From positions 248,001 through 312,000 of the forward strand of contig NZ_CADFEB010000002.1 in the NCBI RefSeq assembly GCF_902833085.1: DNA of 64,000 nt, in the 5' to 3' direction. The DNA is from Burkholderia ubonensis. Lineage in GTDB: Bacteria > Pseudomonadota > Gammaproteobacteria > Burkholderiales > Burkholderiaceae. Below are positions 1 through 11,014 of this stretch, piece after piece. A model generated the notes under the pieces. It worked only from the letters and a program-made list of their open reading frames with translations, did no database searches and was not told the origin of the DNA. Each line of letters begins with the position of its first letter. The stretch's first letter is position 1. The translations under genes and the position numbers were made by a program.

Positions 1-75
1 TCCGCGCTGCGCCGCAAGGGCGACCTGGGCGATCCGAACGGCTGCAACCTGAAGTGCCCGATGGACGGCGAATGA
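1..75 (+). CDS. C-terminal end of an unidentified protein (truncated by window edge)
   Basis: Only the last 24 codons are present, ending GCNLKCPMDGE and a TGA stop. Two cysteines lie four residues apart (CNLKC), which might bind metal or form a disulfide, but this is too little to name a family. A strong hairpin follows about 75 bases after the stop, consistent with a real 3' gene end. I do not recognise the protein. Confidence 0.6.
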   Translation, partial: SALRRKGDLGDPNGCNLKCPMDGE

Positions 76-151
76 AGTGACGATGAGGGCGTCCGGGCGT
101 CGCCCGGCGTGGTTTTGTTCCCGGACGCACCACGCGTTTCATTCATTGCGA

Positions 152-191
152 GCCCCGCGAAGCATGCCGCTTCGCGGGGCTTGCGCGTTTT
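152..191 (+). terminator. Hairpin terminator after the truncated gene
   Basis: Perfect 12-bp arms (GCCCCGCGAAGC, 152-163, and GCTTCGCGGGGC, 169-180) enclose a 5-nt loop. The tail is only partly T-rich (TTGCGCGTTTT), so termination is likely but not certain. Confidence 0.65.
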
Positions 192-373
192 CGCGCGTAC
201 CGGCAGCCAACGGTGTCCAGGAGGGTCTGGCGCTTTAGTGGTTAACCCGTATTCTGAAAGTCATTCTTCCTGAAACCTGCCTTATTCTTAAGCAACTGCC
301 TACATAAACTTCAGGTGTCAGCGATGAACGAGGTGTTCATCGCGAAAACGGACAAATCTGGAGGTAGGTCATC

Positions 374-727
374 ATGAAGTCGCTCGTTCAAGCCGTCGTC
401 GTTGCTGCAGCCCTCGTTGCCCCGGTCGTGTCGTTCGCCCAGCCGGGTTCGCAGATCACCCGCGCGCAGGTGCGCGCCGAACTGGTTCAGCTCCAGCAGG
501 CAGGCTACAACTCGGCACGCGGTGAAGATCCGCATTACCCGGAAGCGATCCAGGCCGCGACCGCGCGCGTCGCCGAGCAGCAGCGCAATGCCGTCGCGCA
601 GGCACAAGGCGTCGATGCCAGCGGTTACGGCGCGCAAGCGCAGGGCGCATCGGCGTCCGGTTCGCGCGCAGCGGGCGTGCGTCCGGCCACTGCCGACGAA
701 ATGAACTTGCTGTATCGCGGCAGCTAA
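374..727 (+). CDS. DUF4148 domain-containing exported protein
   Basis: A 117-residue protein with a typical Sec signal peptide (MKSLVQAVVVAAALVAPVVS, probable cleavage after SFA). The mature part opens with the DUF4148 pattern ITRAQVRAELVQLQQAGYN, then a low-complexity Ala/Gln/Gly stretch. DUF4148 proteins are small periplasmic proteins found in many paralogous copies in Burkholderia and relatives; their function is unknown. An AGGT purine run lies just upstream of the ATG. It appears to be a single-gene unit, with a terminator-like hairpin about 175 bases downstream. The family call is firm and the role is open. Confidence 0.9.
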   Translation: MKSLVQAVVVAAALVAPVVSFAQPGSQITRAQVRAELVQLQQAGYNSARGEDPHYPEAIQAATARVAEQQRNAVAQAQGVDASGYGAQAQGASASGSRAAGVRPATADEMNLLYRGS

Positions 728-901
728 GCCGCGCGTCACCCGGGACGGCGGGCGAAGCGCCAGGTGCGACGATCAGTCGCGCGGCGCGCTGAACGGTCGG
801 GCCCGGGTGGGCTGTCGCCGCGCGCCTCTGTGTGAGGCGCTCGCGGGGCGGCCCGATATCCGTCACCTCCTGCCGCCGGGTTTCCCGCGGCATTCCGCCC
901 G

Positions 902-926
902 GCCCATCGGGGCTGGGCGCTTTTTT
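902..926 (+). terminator. Possible rho-independent terminator
   Basis: A short GCCCA/TGGGC stem (902-906 and 914-918) is followed by GC and six T. It is 175 bases past the DUF4148 gene, which it may terminate. The 297-base stretch between that gene and tmRNA shows nothing else convincing. Confidence 0.45.
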
Positions 927-972
927 CGAAGGAGGGCGGTACCGTGCGCCACGGATGCATTGCACAGGCAAC

Positions 973-1006
973 AAAAAACCCCGCAGGACGGCCGTCATGC
1001 GGGGTT
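973..1006 (-). terminator. Terminator of the tmRNA gene
   Basis: Read on the minus strand, arms AACCCCGCA and TGCGGGGTT (plus-strand 998-1006 and 977-985) form a hairpin followed by a T run. It lies about 20 bases past the tmRNA 3' end. Confidence 0.85.
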
Positions 1007-1024
1007 CGTTGCATCGCGAGAATT

Positions 1025-1394
1025 TGGTGGAGGCGGCGGGAATCGAACCCGCGTCCAGAAGCGCTCCACGACCAGTTCTACATGTTTAGTTCTGTCATTT
1101 GATTTAACCGCAGCGACGCGGACGAACACGCTGCGCTACGGCGATTCGCTAGGTTTTCGACCCGGGCGTCGCGACGCCGCCAAGGCTTAACTGACGTAAA
1201 TGACCTCTGGCGGTATTGCTACCGGTCTTGCGACGCTAGCCCGTCAGTGAACTAGGCAGAGGACGGCGGCCCTTAGGCTGCCAGTGCGAACGTATCGTCG
1301 TTTGCAGTTACGTTTTTCCCATTGATTAACGAGGTGACGGGTCCTCGACATGCCCTAGCCGCTTCACAACCCCTGTCGAAACCAGGTCGCCCCC
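1025..1394 (-). ncRNA. ssrA: Transfer-messenger RNA (tmRNA)
   Basis: tmRNA rescues ribosomes stalled on broken mRNA and tags the unfinished peptide for proteolysis. On the minus strand the gene begins GGGGGCGACCTGGT at 1394. It ends near 1025 with the alanyl-tRNA-like acceptor half, including the T-arm sequence GGTTCGATTCC and the terminal CCA. The internal reading frame gives the tag (A)NDDTFALAA followed by TAA; its codons lie at 1276-1305 and the stop at 1273-1275. This tag is typical of Burkholderia. Length is about 370 nt, usual for one-piece tmRNA. The partner protein SmpB is not in the window. Confidence 0.95.
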
Positions 1395-1411
1395 GCGGAT
1401 AAGATTCAACA

Positions 1412-2128
1412 TTATAGCCCAACATCGCGCAGCAGCTCGCGTAATTGCTGCGTCGTTTCGACAAGGTGCTGCGCTTGCCAGTCCCCCGGCGCGGCGCCGT
1501 CGCCGCAATAGCCGTAGGCGGCCGCGACGGTCGCCATGCCCGCCGCGCTGCCGGCCTGGATGTCGCGCAGGTCGTCGCCGACGTAGACGATGCGCTCGGG
1601 CGAAATCGTCAGCTGCCCGGCCGCATGCAGCAGCGGGGCAGGGTGCGGCTTCGAGTGCGGAGTCGTGTCGCCCCCGACGACGCATGCGGCACGCGGGCCG
1701 AGGCCGAGCAGGCCGATGAGCGGTTCGGTCAGGCGCATTGCCTTGTTCGTGACGATGCCCCAGCGCACGCCGCGCGCGTCGAGCTCGTCGAGCAGCGTAT
1801 CGATGCCCGGGAACAGCGTCGTGTGCACGCAAAGGTCGGTCGCGTAGTTGGCCAGGAACTCGTCGCGCATCGCGTCGTAGTCGGCCGATTGCGGGGTGAT
1901 GCCGAATGCGCCGCCGAGCAGGCCGCGCGCACCGGCGGACGCCAGCGGCCGCAGCGTGTCGAGCGGGGTCTCGGCCAGCCCGCGCGCGCGCTGCATCTTG
2001 TTGACGGCGGCCGCGAGATCGGGTGCGGTATCGGCGAGCGTGCCGTCGAGATCGAACAGCACCGCGTCGAAGCGCTGCAGGCCCGGTTCGTCAGGCGCGG
2101 CCCGCGTGGGCGAGAGGGAAGTCGTCAT
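1412..2128 (-). CDS. gph: Phosphoglycolate phosphatase (HAD family)
   Basis: This 238-residue HAD-superfamily hydrolase removes phosphate from 2-phosphoglycolate, a product of DNA 3'-end repair and oxidative metabolism. Motif I DLDGTLADTAPD carries the two catalytic aspartates. VTNKAM is motif II, a Lys near SKPHPAP is motif III, and VGDDLRDI supplies the motif IV acidic residues. It lies 16 bases downstream of ubiG on the same strand, an arrangement conserved in proteobacteria, so the two are probably co-transcribed. HAD substrate ranges overlap, so the exact substrate is inferred from context. Confidence 0.9.
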   Translation of the reverse strand: MTTSLSPTRAAPDEPGLQRFDAVLFDLDGTLADTAPDLAAAVNKMQRARGLAETPLDTLRPLASAGARGLLGGAFGITPQSADYDAMRDEFLANYATDLCVHTTLFPGIDTLLDELDARGVRWGIVTNKAMRLTEPLIGLLGLGPRAACVVGGDTTPHSKPHPAPLLHAAGQLTISPERIVYVGDDLRDIQAGSAAGMATVAAAYGYCGDGAAPGDWQAQHLVETTQQLRELLRDVGL

Positions 2129-2144
2129 ACCGGTCGAATCGTTG

Positions 2145-2843
2145 TCACGCGCTGCGACGGCACGCGACGAGGTAATTGATGTCGGTGTCGTTCGACAGCG
2201 CGAAGCGCTTGCCGAGCGGATGATACGTGATGCCCTTGATCTCCACGACGTGCAGATCGGTGGCGCGCACGAAGCCGGCCAGTTCCGACGGACGGATGAA
2301 GCGTGCGTAGTCGTGCGTGCCCTTCGGCAGCATTTGCGCGATGTACTCGGCGCCGATCACCGCGAACAGGTAGGACTTCAGGTTGCGGTTCAGCGTCGAG
2401 AAGAACACCCAGCCGCCCGGCTTGACGAGCGTCGCGCAGGCCGCGACGACATTGGCCGGCGACGGCACGTGCTCGAGCATTTCCATGCACGTGACCACGT
2501 CGTAGGTACCGGGCTCGCGTTCCGCGATCGCTTCGGCGGCGATCGCCTCGTAGTCGACCGTCACGCCGCTCTCGAGGCTGTGCAGGTCGGCGACGCCGAG
2601 CGCTTCGGTCGACAGGTCGATGCCTTTCACCTGCGCGCCGAGCCCCGCCATCGATTCGGACAGGATGCCGCCGCCGCAACCGATGTCGAGCACGCGCTTG
2701 CCGGCCAGATGGGCATGCGCGTCGATCCAGCCGAGCCGGACCGGGTTCAGGTCGTGCAGCGGCTTGAATTCGGCATTCGGATCCCACCACCGATGGGCGA
2801 GGTCGCTGAATTTCTGGAGTTCGTGCGGATCGGCGTTGGTCAT
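2145..2843 (-). CDS. ubiG: Ubiquinone biosynthesis O-methyltransferase
   Basis: UbiG performs both O-methylations in ubiquinone synthesis, using S-adenosylmethionine. The 232-residue protein has the N-terminal UbiG signature [19 protein letters not shown]. The SAM-binding motif I is [16 protein letters not shown], followed by the acidic residue in GIDLS and the later motif [16 protein letters not shown]. Length and motifs are standard for the family. It sits between ompA and gph on the same strand. A terminator separates it from ompA, so it probably has its own promoter. Confidence 0.94.
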   Translation of the reverse strand: MTNADPHELQKFSDLAHRWWDPNAEFKPLHDLNPVRLGWIDAHAHLAGKRVLDIGCGGGILSESMAGLGAQVKGIDLSTEALGVADLHSLESGVTVDYEAIAAEAIAEREPGTYDVVTCMEMLEHVPSPANVVAACATLVKPGGWVFFSTLNRNLKSYLFAVIGAEYIAQMLPKGTHDYARFIRPSELAGFVRATDLHVVEIKGITYHPLGKRFALSNDTDINYLVACRRSA

Positions 2844-2949
2844 GTCGGCAAACGGGCTACGGGAGGAGGGCGACGCATCGCGGCATCAAGCCCCGAGTAT
2901 ATAAGCGGGCGGACGGCGAGGCCAGCGAGCGCCCCGGCAGGCGTCAATG

Positions 2950-2975
2950 AAAAAGCCCCGCCGAGGCGGGGCTTT
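2950..2975 (-). terminator. Terminator of ompA
   Basis: Eleven-base arms (AAAGCCCCGCC and GGCGGGGCTTT) with a 2-nt loop. The A run on the plus strand gives the T tail on the minus strand. It lies 22 bases beyond the ompA stop. Confidence 0.88.
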
Positions 2976-2996
2976 GAGGCAGTCGAGGACCGCGGC

Positions 2997-3671
2997 TTAC
3001 TGTGCCGGAACGGTCGTCTTCTGCACTTCTTGCGTACCGACCACTTCGACTTCCACGCGGCGGTCCGGTGCGAGGCAGGCGATCAGCTGCTTGCGGTTCT
3101 TCTGGTTGCAGCCGGTCGTGACCGGGTTGCGCTTGCCCTTGCCTTCCGTGTAGATCTTGTTGGCCGGGATGCCCTTGCTGACCAGGTACGACTTCACGGC
3201 TTGCGCACGGCGCAGCGACAGACGGTCGTTGTACTTGTCCGAACCGATGCGGTCGGTGTAGCCCGTTGCGACGACCACTTCCGTGTTCATGCCCTGGATC
3301 TTGCCAGCCAAGTCGTCCAGCTTCTGCTTGCCCAGCGGCTTCAGCGTTGCCTTGTCGAAGTCGAACAGTGCGTCGGCTTGATACGTGATCTTCTGGCTCG
3401 AGATTGCCGGAGCTGCTGCCGGTGCGACCGGAGTCGGTGCGGCTGCCTGGGCGACCAGTGCGCCATCGCACTTCGCGTTGGCGGTGGCCGGCGTCCAGAA
3501 TGCATCGCGCCAGCAAAGCTCGTTCGTGCCGTTCATCCAGACGTATTCGCCGGTACCGTTCACCCAGTTGTCATTCACGGCTTGTCGCGACGCCGGCACC
3601 GATTGTGCCGATGCGGATGCAGCCATAACTGCGGTAGCTGCAATGAACGCGAGCTTTGAAAGTTTATTCAT
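2997..3671 (-). CDS. ompA: OmpA-family outer-membrane/peptidoglycan-linking protein
   Basis: A 224-residue exported protein. The signal peptide ends at ASA-QS. A betaproteobacterial spacer follows (GTGEYVWMNGTNELCWRDAF) with an Ala/Pro linker. The OmpA-C peptidoglycan-binding domain covers about residues 95-215, with the signature TGYTDRIGSDKYNDRLSLRR. There is no room for the eight-stranded barrel of enterobacterial OmpA, so it is the short class that anchors the envelope to peptidoglycan. Two cysteines in the OmpA-C domain (GCNQ and ACLAP) probably pair. It is expected to be highly expressed and is divergent from gyrA, with its own terminator. Confidence 0.88.
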   Translation of the reverse strand: MNKLSKLAFIAATAVMAASASAQSVPASRQAVNDNWVNGTGEYVWMNGTNELCWRDAFWTPATANAKCDGALVAQAAAPTPVAPAAAPAISSQKITYQADALFDFDKATLKPLGKQKLDDLAGKIQGMNTEVVVATGYTDRIGSDKYNDRLSLRRAQAVKSYLVSKGIPANKIYTEGKGKRNPVTTGCNQKNRKQLIACLAPDRRVEVEVVGTQEVQKTTVPAQ

Positions 3672-4205
3672 ATTTCTCCTCTCGAAATTGAGATTACCGC
3701 AGGTTTACTGCGAGCCTGTTGACGGTGACAAGTCATACATTGCTCGAAGTATAACATTGGTGCGGCACAAAAAACGCGGCGCCGCTCTGTGTAGACTTCG
3801 AGCAGCGTCTAACTTTCAGTGCGTTGGCATTTTGCCATATCGTTCCCTTCCCACGAAAAAAAATCCTCCCCACCCCAACATCGCCTCTCCGTTTGTGGCG
3901 CATGCGCAACACCGCCCTGCCGTAACTTTTAGAGATTGTCAAGTGTGCGGGTGCGAATTTGCTCGCCGGTGCAGGAATGTCCGTGTGTGCATGTGAATGA
4001 CTGCGTGTACTTGTGAAATGGCCGGGCGGGGTGCTTTCGGGGTGCGAGCAGGCATGCGGGCCGCCGCGCCGGCTTTTGCCTTTCTTATATAGAGGGGGTG
4101 GCGAATTTGCGGGAGAAGGGCGCATGTTAGAATCTCGCGTTGCGTTGCGCATGCAGCGCTCATGCGAAAGGCGTTCCCGTCTTCGCTCCGAAAAGATACG
4201 GATAC
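3672..4205. promoter_or_regulatory. Divergent promoter region between ompA and gyrA
   Basis: This stretch of about 530 bases has no convincing gene. It should hold the promoters of ompA (minus) and gyrA (plus). A TATACT on the minus strand (plus 3748-3753) is a candidate ompA -10, and TAGAAT at 4128-4133 is a candidate gyrA -10. No good -35 was found for either, so both are tentative. An A8 tract lies near 3855. Composition is visibly less GC-rich than the flanking genes. Confidence 0.4.
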
Positions 4206-6809
<2,604 letters not shown>

Positions 6810-6908
6810 CCAAGGATGTGACTCTCGAGCGGCCGCAGGCAGGCGCGCAACGCGAATAAGCGCGCCGCGTGCGGCGAAGTACCCATTCATATTTCCAAGA
6901 AGGGAGTG

Positions 6909-7508
6909 ATGATGCAAAAGCAATTCAAGCGACTGGTCCTGCTGGCTGCACTGGTGCCGACGTTCGCGATGGCGCAATCGCTGTCGAACCCCGCGCCGGC
7001 TCCGGCGGCGGCTGCGCCGATCGACGCCGACAAGAAGGCTGCGATCAAGGATTTGCTCGACGCGATCGACGCGCCGAAGCTCGTGTCGGCAATCGGCAAC
7101 AGCGCTGAAATGCAGGCGAAGCAGCTGGTGCCGGCGATCCTGTCGGACGCGCTGTCGGAAAACAAGACGCTGAACGACAAGCAGAAGCAGGCTGCGGTCC
7201 CGACGCTGCAGAAGAACGCGGTGCCGAAGCTGGTCGACGGCGCAGGCAAGGTGTTCTCGACGTCGGCGTTCAGCAACGACGCGATGCAGGCTCAGTACGA
7301 CGCGTACGCGAAGTACTACAGCACGTCGGAGATCAAGGATCTGACGACGTTCTACAAGAGCACGACGGGCCGCAAGTTCATCCAGGTGCAGGATCAGGTC
7401 GGCCGCGACGTGGTCAACGGCCTGATGCAGAAGTACATGCCGCAAGCGATCCAGGCGACGCGTGCGCAGGCTGACAAGGAAGTCTCCGCAGTCAAGCCGG
7501 GCAAGTAA
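6909..7508 (+). CDS. DUF2059 domain-containing exported protein
   Basis: A protein of about 199 residues with a Sec signal (LVLLAALVPTFAMAQ). The body is an all-helical DUF2059 domain, with the typical C-terminal stretch YYSTSEIKDLTTFYKSTTGR. Function is unknown; such proteins are periplasmic. The start is ambiguous between GTG 6906, ATG 6909 and ATG 6912; the ribosome-binding site AAGAAGGGA fits either ATG. It lies about 100 bases after gyrA and is followed by its own terminator, so it is probably separate from serC. Confidence 0.88.
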   Translation: MMQKQFKRLVLLAALVPTFAMAQSLSNPAPAPAAAAPIDADKKAAIKDLLDAIDAPKLVSAIGNSAEMQAKQLVPAILSDALSENKTLNDKQKQAAVPTLQKNAVPKLVDGAGKVFSTSAFSNDAMQAQYDAYAKYYSTSEIKDLTTFYKSTTGRKFIQVQDQVGRDVVNGLMQKYMPQAIQATRAQADKEVSAVKPGK

Positions 7509-7570
7509 GCGGTCGCGGTCCGCCCCCGGCCGCGCGGCCGGGTTTGGCGGGAGCCTGACGACAGTGCGAT

Positions 7571-7612
7571 AATGGCCGTTTGCGCGTGAGCGCAAGCGGC
7601 CATTTCTTTTCT
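7571..7612 (+). terminator. Rho-independent terminator before serC
   Basis: Fifteen-base arms (7571-7585 and 7590-7604, one mismatch/wobble) with a GTGA loop, followed by TCTTTTCT. It probably ends the DUF2059 transcript. A GC-rich palindrome near 7526-7543 lies between the two. Confidence 0.75.
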
Positions 7613-7667
7613 GGCGCGGTTCCTTTGCCGGCGGCGAGCCGGCCGCGTCCCTCCCGAGGTTTTCACG

Positions 7668-8750
7668 ATGCGCGTCTTTAATTTCTCCGCCGGCCCCGCG
7701 GCGATGCCCGAGGAAGTGCTGCGGCAAGCCGCCGACGAAATGCTCGACTGGCATGGCAGCGGCATGAGCGTGATGGAGATGAGCCATCGCGGCAAGGAAT
7801 TCATGTCGATCCACGAAACGGCGCTCGCCGACCTGCGCGAGCTGCTCGACGTGCCGGCGAGCCACCGGATCCTGTTCCTGCAGGGCGGCGGCATCGCGGA
7901 AAACGCCGTCGTGCCGATGAACCTGCTCGGGTCGCGCAAGACGGCCGATTTCGTCGTGACGGGCTCGTGGTCGCAGAAGTCGTTCAACGAGGCGAAGAAG
8001 TACGGCACGCCGCATCTCGCCGCGACCGGCAAGACCGACGCCGGCTATACGCGCGCGCCGGCCCGCGCCGAATGGCAGATGTCGGACGATCCGGCCTACG
8101 TGCACCTGTGCACGAACGAGACGATCGACGGCGTCGAGACGTTCGAGATTCCCGATCTCGGCGACGTGCCGCTCGTCGCGGACGTGTCGTCGCACATCCT
8201 GTCGCGCCCGATGGACGTCGCGAAGTACGGCGTGCTGTTCGGCGGCGCGCAGAAGAACATCGGGATGGCGGGCGTCACGCTCGTGATCGTCCGCGAGGAC
8301 CTGCTCGACCGCGCGCTGTCGATCTGCCCGTCCGCATTCGAATGGAAGACGGTTGCCGCGAACAACTCGCTGTACAACACGCCGCCGACCTACGCGATCT
8401 ACATCGCGGGCCTCGTGTTCCAGTGGCTGAAGCGGCAGGGCGGCCTGAAGGCGATCGAGGCCCGCAACATCGAGAAGGCGAAGCTGCTCTACGACACGAT
8501 CGACGCGAGCAGCTTCTATTTGAACAAGGTCGAGCCGGCGGCGCGTTCGCGGATGAACGTGCCCTTTTTCCTGGCCGACGAAACGCGCAACGAAGACTTC
8601 CTTGCCGGCGCAAAGGCGCGCGGGCTGCTGCAGCTGAAGGGCCACAAGTCCGTCGGCGGCATGCGGGCGTCGATCTACAACGCGGTGCCGCTCGAGGGCG
8701 TGAAGGCGCTCGTCGAGTATATGAAGGATTTCGAGCAGCACCGCGCCTGA
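7668..8750 (+). CDS. serC: Phosphoserine aminotransferase
   Basis: SerC converts 3-phosphohydroxypyruvate to phosphoserine (serine synthesis) and also acts in pyridoxal phosphate synthesis. The 360-residue protein begins [18 protein letters not shown], a SerC hallmark. The PLP lysine is in [11 protein letters not shown], and the C-terminal substrate loop reads [18 protein letters not shown] upstream of the ATG is the ribosome-binding site. It heads the serC-pheA-tyrA-aroA-cmk-rpsA-ihfB block, with short spacing to pheA. Confidence 0.96.
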   Translation: MRVFNFSAGPAAMPEEVLRQAADEMLDWHGSGMSVMEMSHRGKEFMSIHETALADLRELLDVPASHRILFLQGGGIAENAVVPMNLLGSRKTADFVVTGSWSQKSFNEAKKYGTPHLAATGKTDAGYTRAPARAEWQMSDDPAYVHLCTNETIDGVETFEIPDLGDVPLVADVSSHILSRPMDVAKYGVLFGGAQKNIGMAGVTLVIVREDLLDRALSICPSAFEWKTVAANNSLYNTPPTYAIYIAGLVFQWLKRQGGLKAIEARNIEKAKLLYDTIDASSFYLNKVEPAARSRMNVPFFLADETRNEDFLAGAKARGLLQLKGHKSVGGMRASIYNAVPLEGVKALVEYMKDFEQHRA

Positions 8751-8785
8751 CGGCGGCGGTGCTGGTCAACAGCACGGCAAAACGC

Positions 8786-9868
8786 ATGGACGACGAACTG
8801 AATTCCCGCCTGAAACCGCTGCGCGACCGCATCGATGCGATCGACGCGCAACTGATCGAGCTCCTGAACCAGCGCGCGGCGGTGGCGCTCGAGGTGGGCG
8901 AGGTCAAGAAGCACTTCAACGCGCCGGTGTTCCGGCCGGAACGCGAGCTGCAGGTGATCAACCGCCTGCAGGACATGAGCGCGGGGCCGCTTGCGAGCGA
9001 GCACATCAGCGCGATCTGGCGCGAGATCATGGCCGCGAGCCGCGCGCTCGAGCAGACGATCCACGTTGCGTTCCTCGGCCCGGTCGGCACGTACAGCGAA
9101 CAGGCGATGTTCGAGTATTTCGGCCAGTCGATCGAAGGACTGCCGTGCCCGTCGATCGACGAGGTGTTCCGCTCGGTCGAGGCGGGCGCCGCGGCGTTCG
9201 GCATCGCGCCGGTCGAGAATTCGACCGAGGGCGCGGTGTCGCGCACGCTCGACTTGCTGCTGCAGACGCAGCTGCTGATCAGCGGTGAACTCGCGCTGCC
9301 GATCCACCACAACCTGCTCACGCAGAACGGCACGCTCGACGGCGTGAAGCGCGTGTGCGCGCATGCGCAGGCGCTGGCCCAGTGCCAGCAATGGCTGTCG
9401 GCGAACGCGCCGCAACTCGAGCGGCAGGCGGTTTCGAGCAATGCCGAGGCGGCGCGCCTCGCGGCGGCCGATCCGACGGTTGCGGCGATTGCCGGCGACC
9501 GCGCGGCCGCGCACTACGGCCTGCAGATCGCCTTCTCGCTGATCCAGGACGATCCGCACAACCGTACCCGTTTCGTGATCGTCGGCAAGCAGCCGGCGGG
9601 GCCTAGCGGCTATGACCAGACCTCGCTGATCGTGTCGGTGAAGAACGAGCCGGGCGCGGTGTTCAAGCTGCTCGAGCCGCTCGCGCGGCACGGCGTGTCG
9701 ATGACCCGCTTCGAGTCGCGCCCGGCGCGCGTCGGCACGTGGGAGTACTACTTCTACATCGACATCGAAGGGCATCGGGGCGACGCGTCGGTGACGGCCG
9801 CGCTCGCGGAACTCGGCCAGAAGGCCGCGTTCCTGAAGATTCTCGGTTCGTATCCGCGCGCGCGCTGA
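8786..9868 (+). CDS. pheA: Bifunctional chorismate mutase / prephenate dehydratase
   Basis: The P-protein carries out the last steps to phenylpyruvate. The 360-residue product has an AroQ-type mutase domain (about 1-90, LRDRIDAIDAQLIELLNQRA). The dehydratase domain (about 95-275) has FLGPVGTYSEQA and APVENSTEGAVSRTLDLL. A C-terminal ACT domain carries the phenylalanine-binding ESRP motif (MTRFESRPAR). It is therefore expected to be feedback-inhibited by phenylalanine. The ATG at 8786 follows the serC stop by 35 bases. Confidence 0.95.
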   Translation: MDDELNSRLKPLRDRIDAIDAQLIELLNQRAAVALEVGEVKKHFNAPVFRPERELQVINRLQDMSAGPLASEHISAIWREIMAASRALEQTIHVAFLGPVGTYSEQAMFEYFGQSIEGLPCPSIDEVFRSVEAGAAAFGIAPVENSTEGAVSRTLDLLLQTQLLISGELALPIHHNLLTQNGTLDGVKRVCAHAQALAQCQQWLSANAPQLERQAVSSNAEAARLAAADPTVAAIAGDRAAAHYGLQIAFSLIQDDPHNRTRFVIVGKQPAGPSGYDQTSLIVSVKNEPGAVFKLLEPLARHGVSMTRFESRPARVGTWEYYFYIDIEGHRGDASVTAALAELGQKAAFLKILGSYPRAR

Positions 9869-10048
9869 CGCGGCGCGCGTTGCGGTGGTGCCGGCGCGCG
9901 TCGCGCCGGAGTGGGCAAGGCAGGCCGGTCGGCGCTGCCGAAGGCGGGGCGGACGACGTTCGGCGCATGGCGCCGGCCGCCGGTCCGCCCCGAATCTGGA
10001 CTCTCGCGTAGCGCGGCATCGGCCGCCACGCGCAACTTGGCTCTTGTC

Positions 10049-11002
10049 GTGTCAGGCTTTGCATTCAACAAACTGGTCATCTTCGGCGTCGGCCTGATCG
10101 GCGGATCGCTGGCCCGTGCGCTGCGCGAGCGCGCGCCGGGCGGCGCGGGCGAGATCGTCGGCGTCGGCCGCTCGCCGGCGTCGGTCGAGCGGGCGGTGTC
10201 GCTCGGCGTGATCGATCGCGCCGCGGCGCTCGACGACGATGCGCAATTGCGCGACGCGCTCGCCGGCGCCGATCTGGTGCTGCTGGCCGCGCCGGTCGCG
10301 CAGACGGGCCCGCTGCTCGCGCGCATCGCGCCGTGGCTCGACGACGCGACGATCGTCACCGACGCGGGCAGCACCAAGTCGGACGTGGTGGCCGCCGCGC
10401 GCGACGCGCTCGGCGCGCGCCTCGCGCAGTTCGTGCCGGGGCATCCGATCGCCGGGCGCGAATCGAGCGGCGTCGAGGCGGCGCTGCCGGACCTGTACGT
10501 CGGGCGCAACGTCGTGCTGTGCCCGCTGCCGGAGAATCCGGCGGCGTCGGTCGCGCGGATCGACGCGATGTGGCGCGCGACCGGCGCCGACGTGCGGACG
10601 ATGAGCGCGCAGCAGCACGATCGCGTGTTCGCGTCGGTGAGCCATCTGCCGCACGTGCTGTCGTTCGCGCTCGTCGAGCAGATCCTCGGCGAGGCGGACG
10701 CGGAACTGAAATTCTCGTATGCGGCGGGCGGGTTCCGCGATTTCACGCGCATCGCCGCATCGAGCCCCGAAATGTGGCGCGACATCTGCGTCGCGAACCG
10801 CGCCGCGCTGCTCGACGAGCTCGACGGCTACATGCGCGTGCTCGAACGGCTGCGGGCCGCGATCGACGCCGGCGACGGCGCGGCGCTCGAAACCGTGTTC
10901 GCGCGTTCGCGCGCCGCGCGCTCGGCGTGGCAGGAGCGCGGCGGCAAGCACGCGCCCGGCGAGCCCGCCCCCGGACAGCCAGCCCAAACGATCAGGAAAT
11001 AA
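10049..11002 (+). CDS. tyrA: Prephenate dehydrogenase
   Basis: TyrA oxidatively decarboxylates prephenate to 4-hydroxyphenylpyruvate for tyrosine. The N-terminal NAD(P) motif is KLVIFGVGLIGGSLARAL, and the family motif HPIAGRESSG lies mid-protein. The proposed GTG start at 10049 gives 317 residues and places the dinucleotide fold at the N-terminus as usual. An ATG at 9911 would add 46 residues of Ala/Arg-rich sequence that does not look like protein. No hisC lies between pheA and tyrA, although many relatives carry one there; that 180-base gap has no gene-like frame of its own. Confidence 0.88.
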   Translation: MSGFAFNKLVIFGVGLIGGSLARALRERAPGGAGEIVGVGRSPASVERAVSLGVIDRAAALDDDAQLRDALAGADLVLLAAPVAQTGPLLARIAPWLDDATIVTDAGSTKSDVVAAARDALGARLAQFVPGHPIAGRESSGVEAALPDLYVGRNVVLCPLPENPAASVARIDAMWRATGADVRTMSAQQHDRVFASVSHLPHVLSFALVEQILGEADAELKFSYAAGGFRDFTRIAASSPEMWRDICVANRAALLDELDGYMRVLERLRAAIDAGDGAALETVFARSRAARSAWQERGGKHAPGEPAPGQPAQTIRK

Positions 11003-11014
11003 CAGGAAGCTCCC

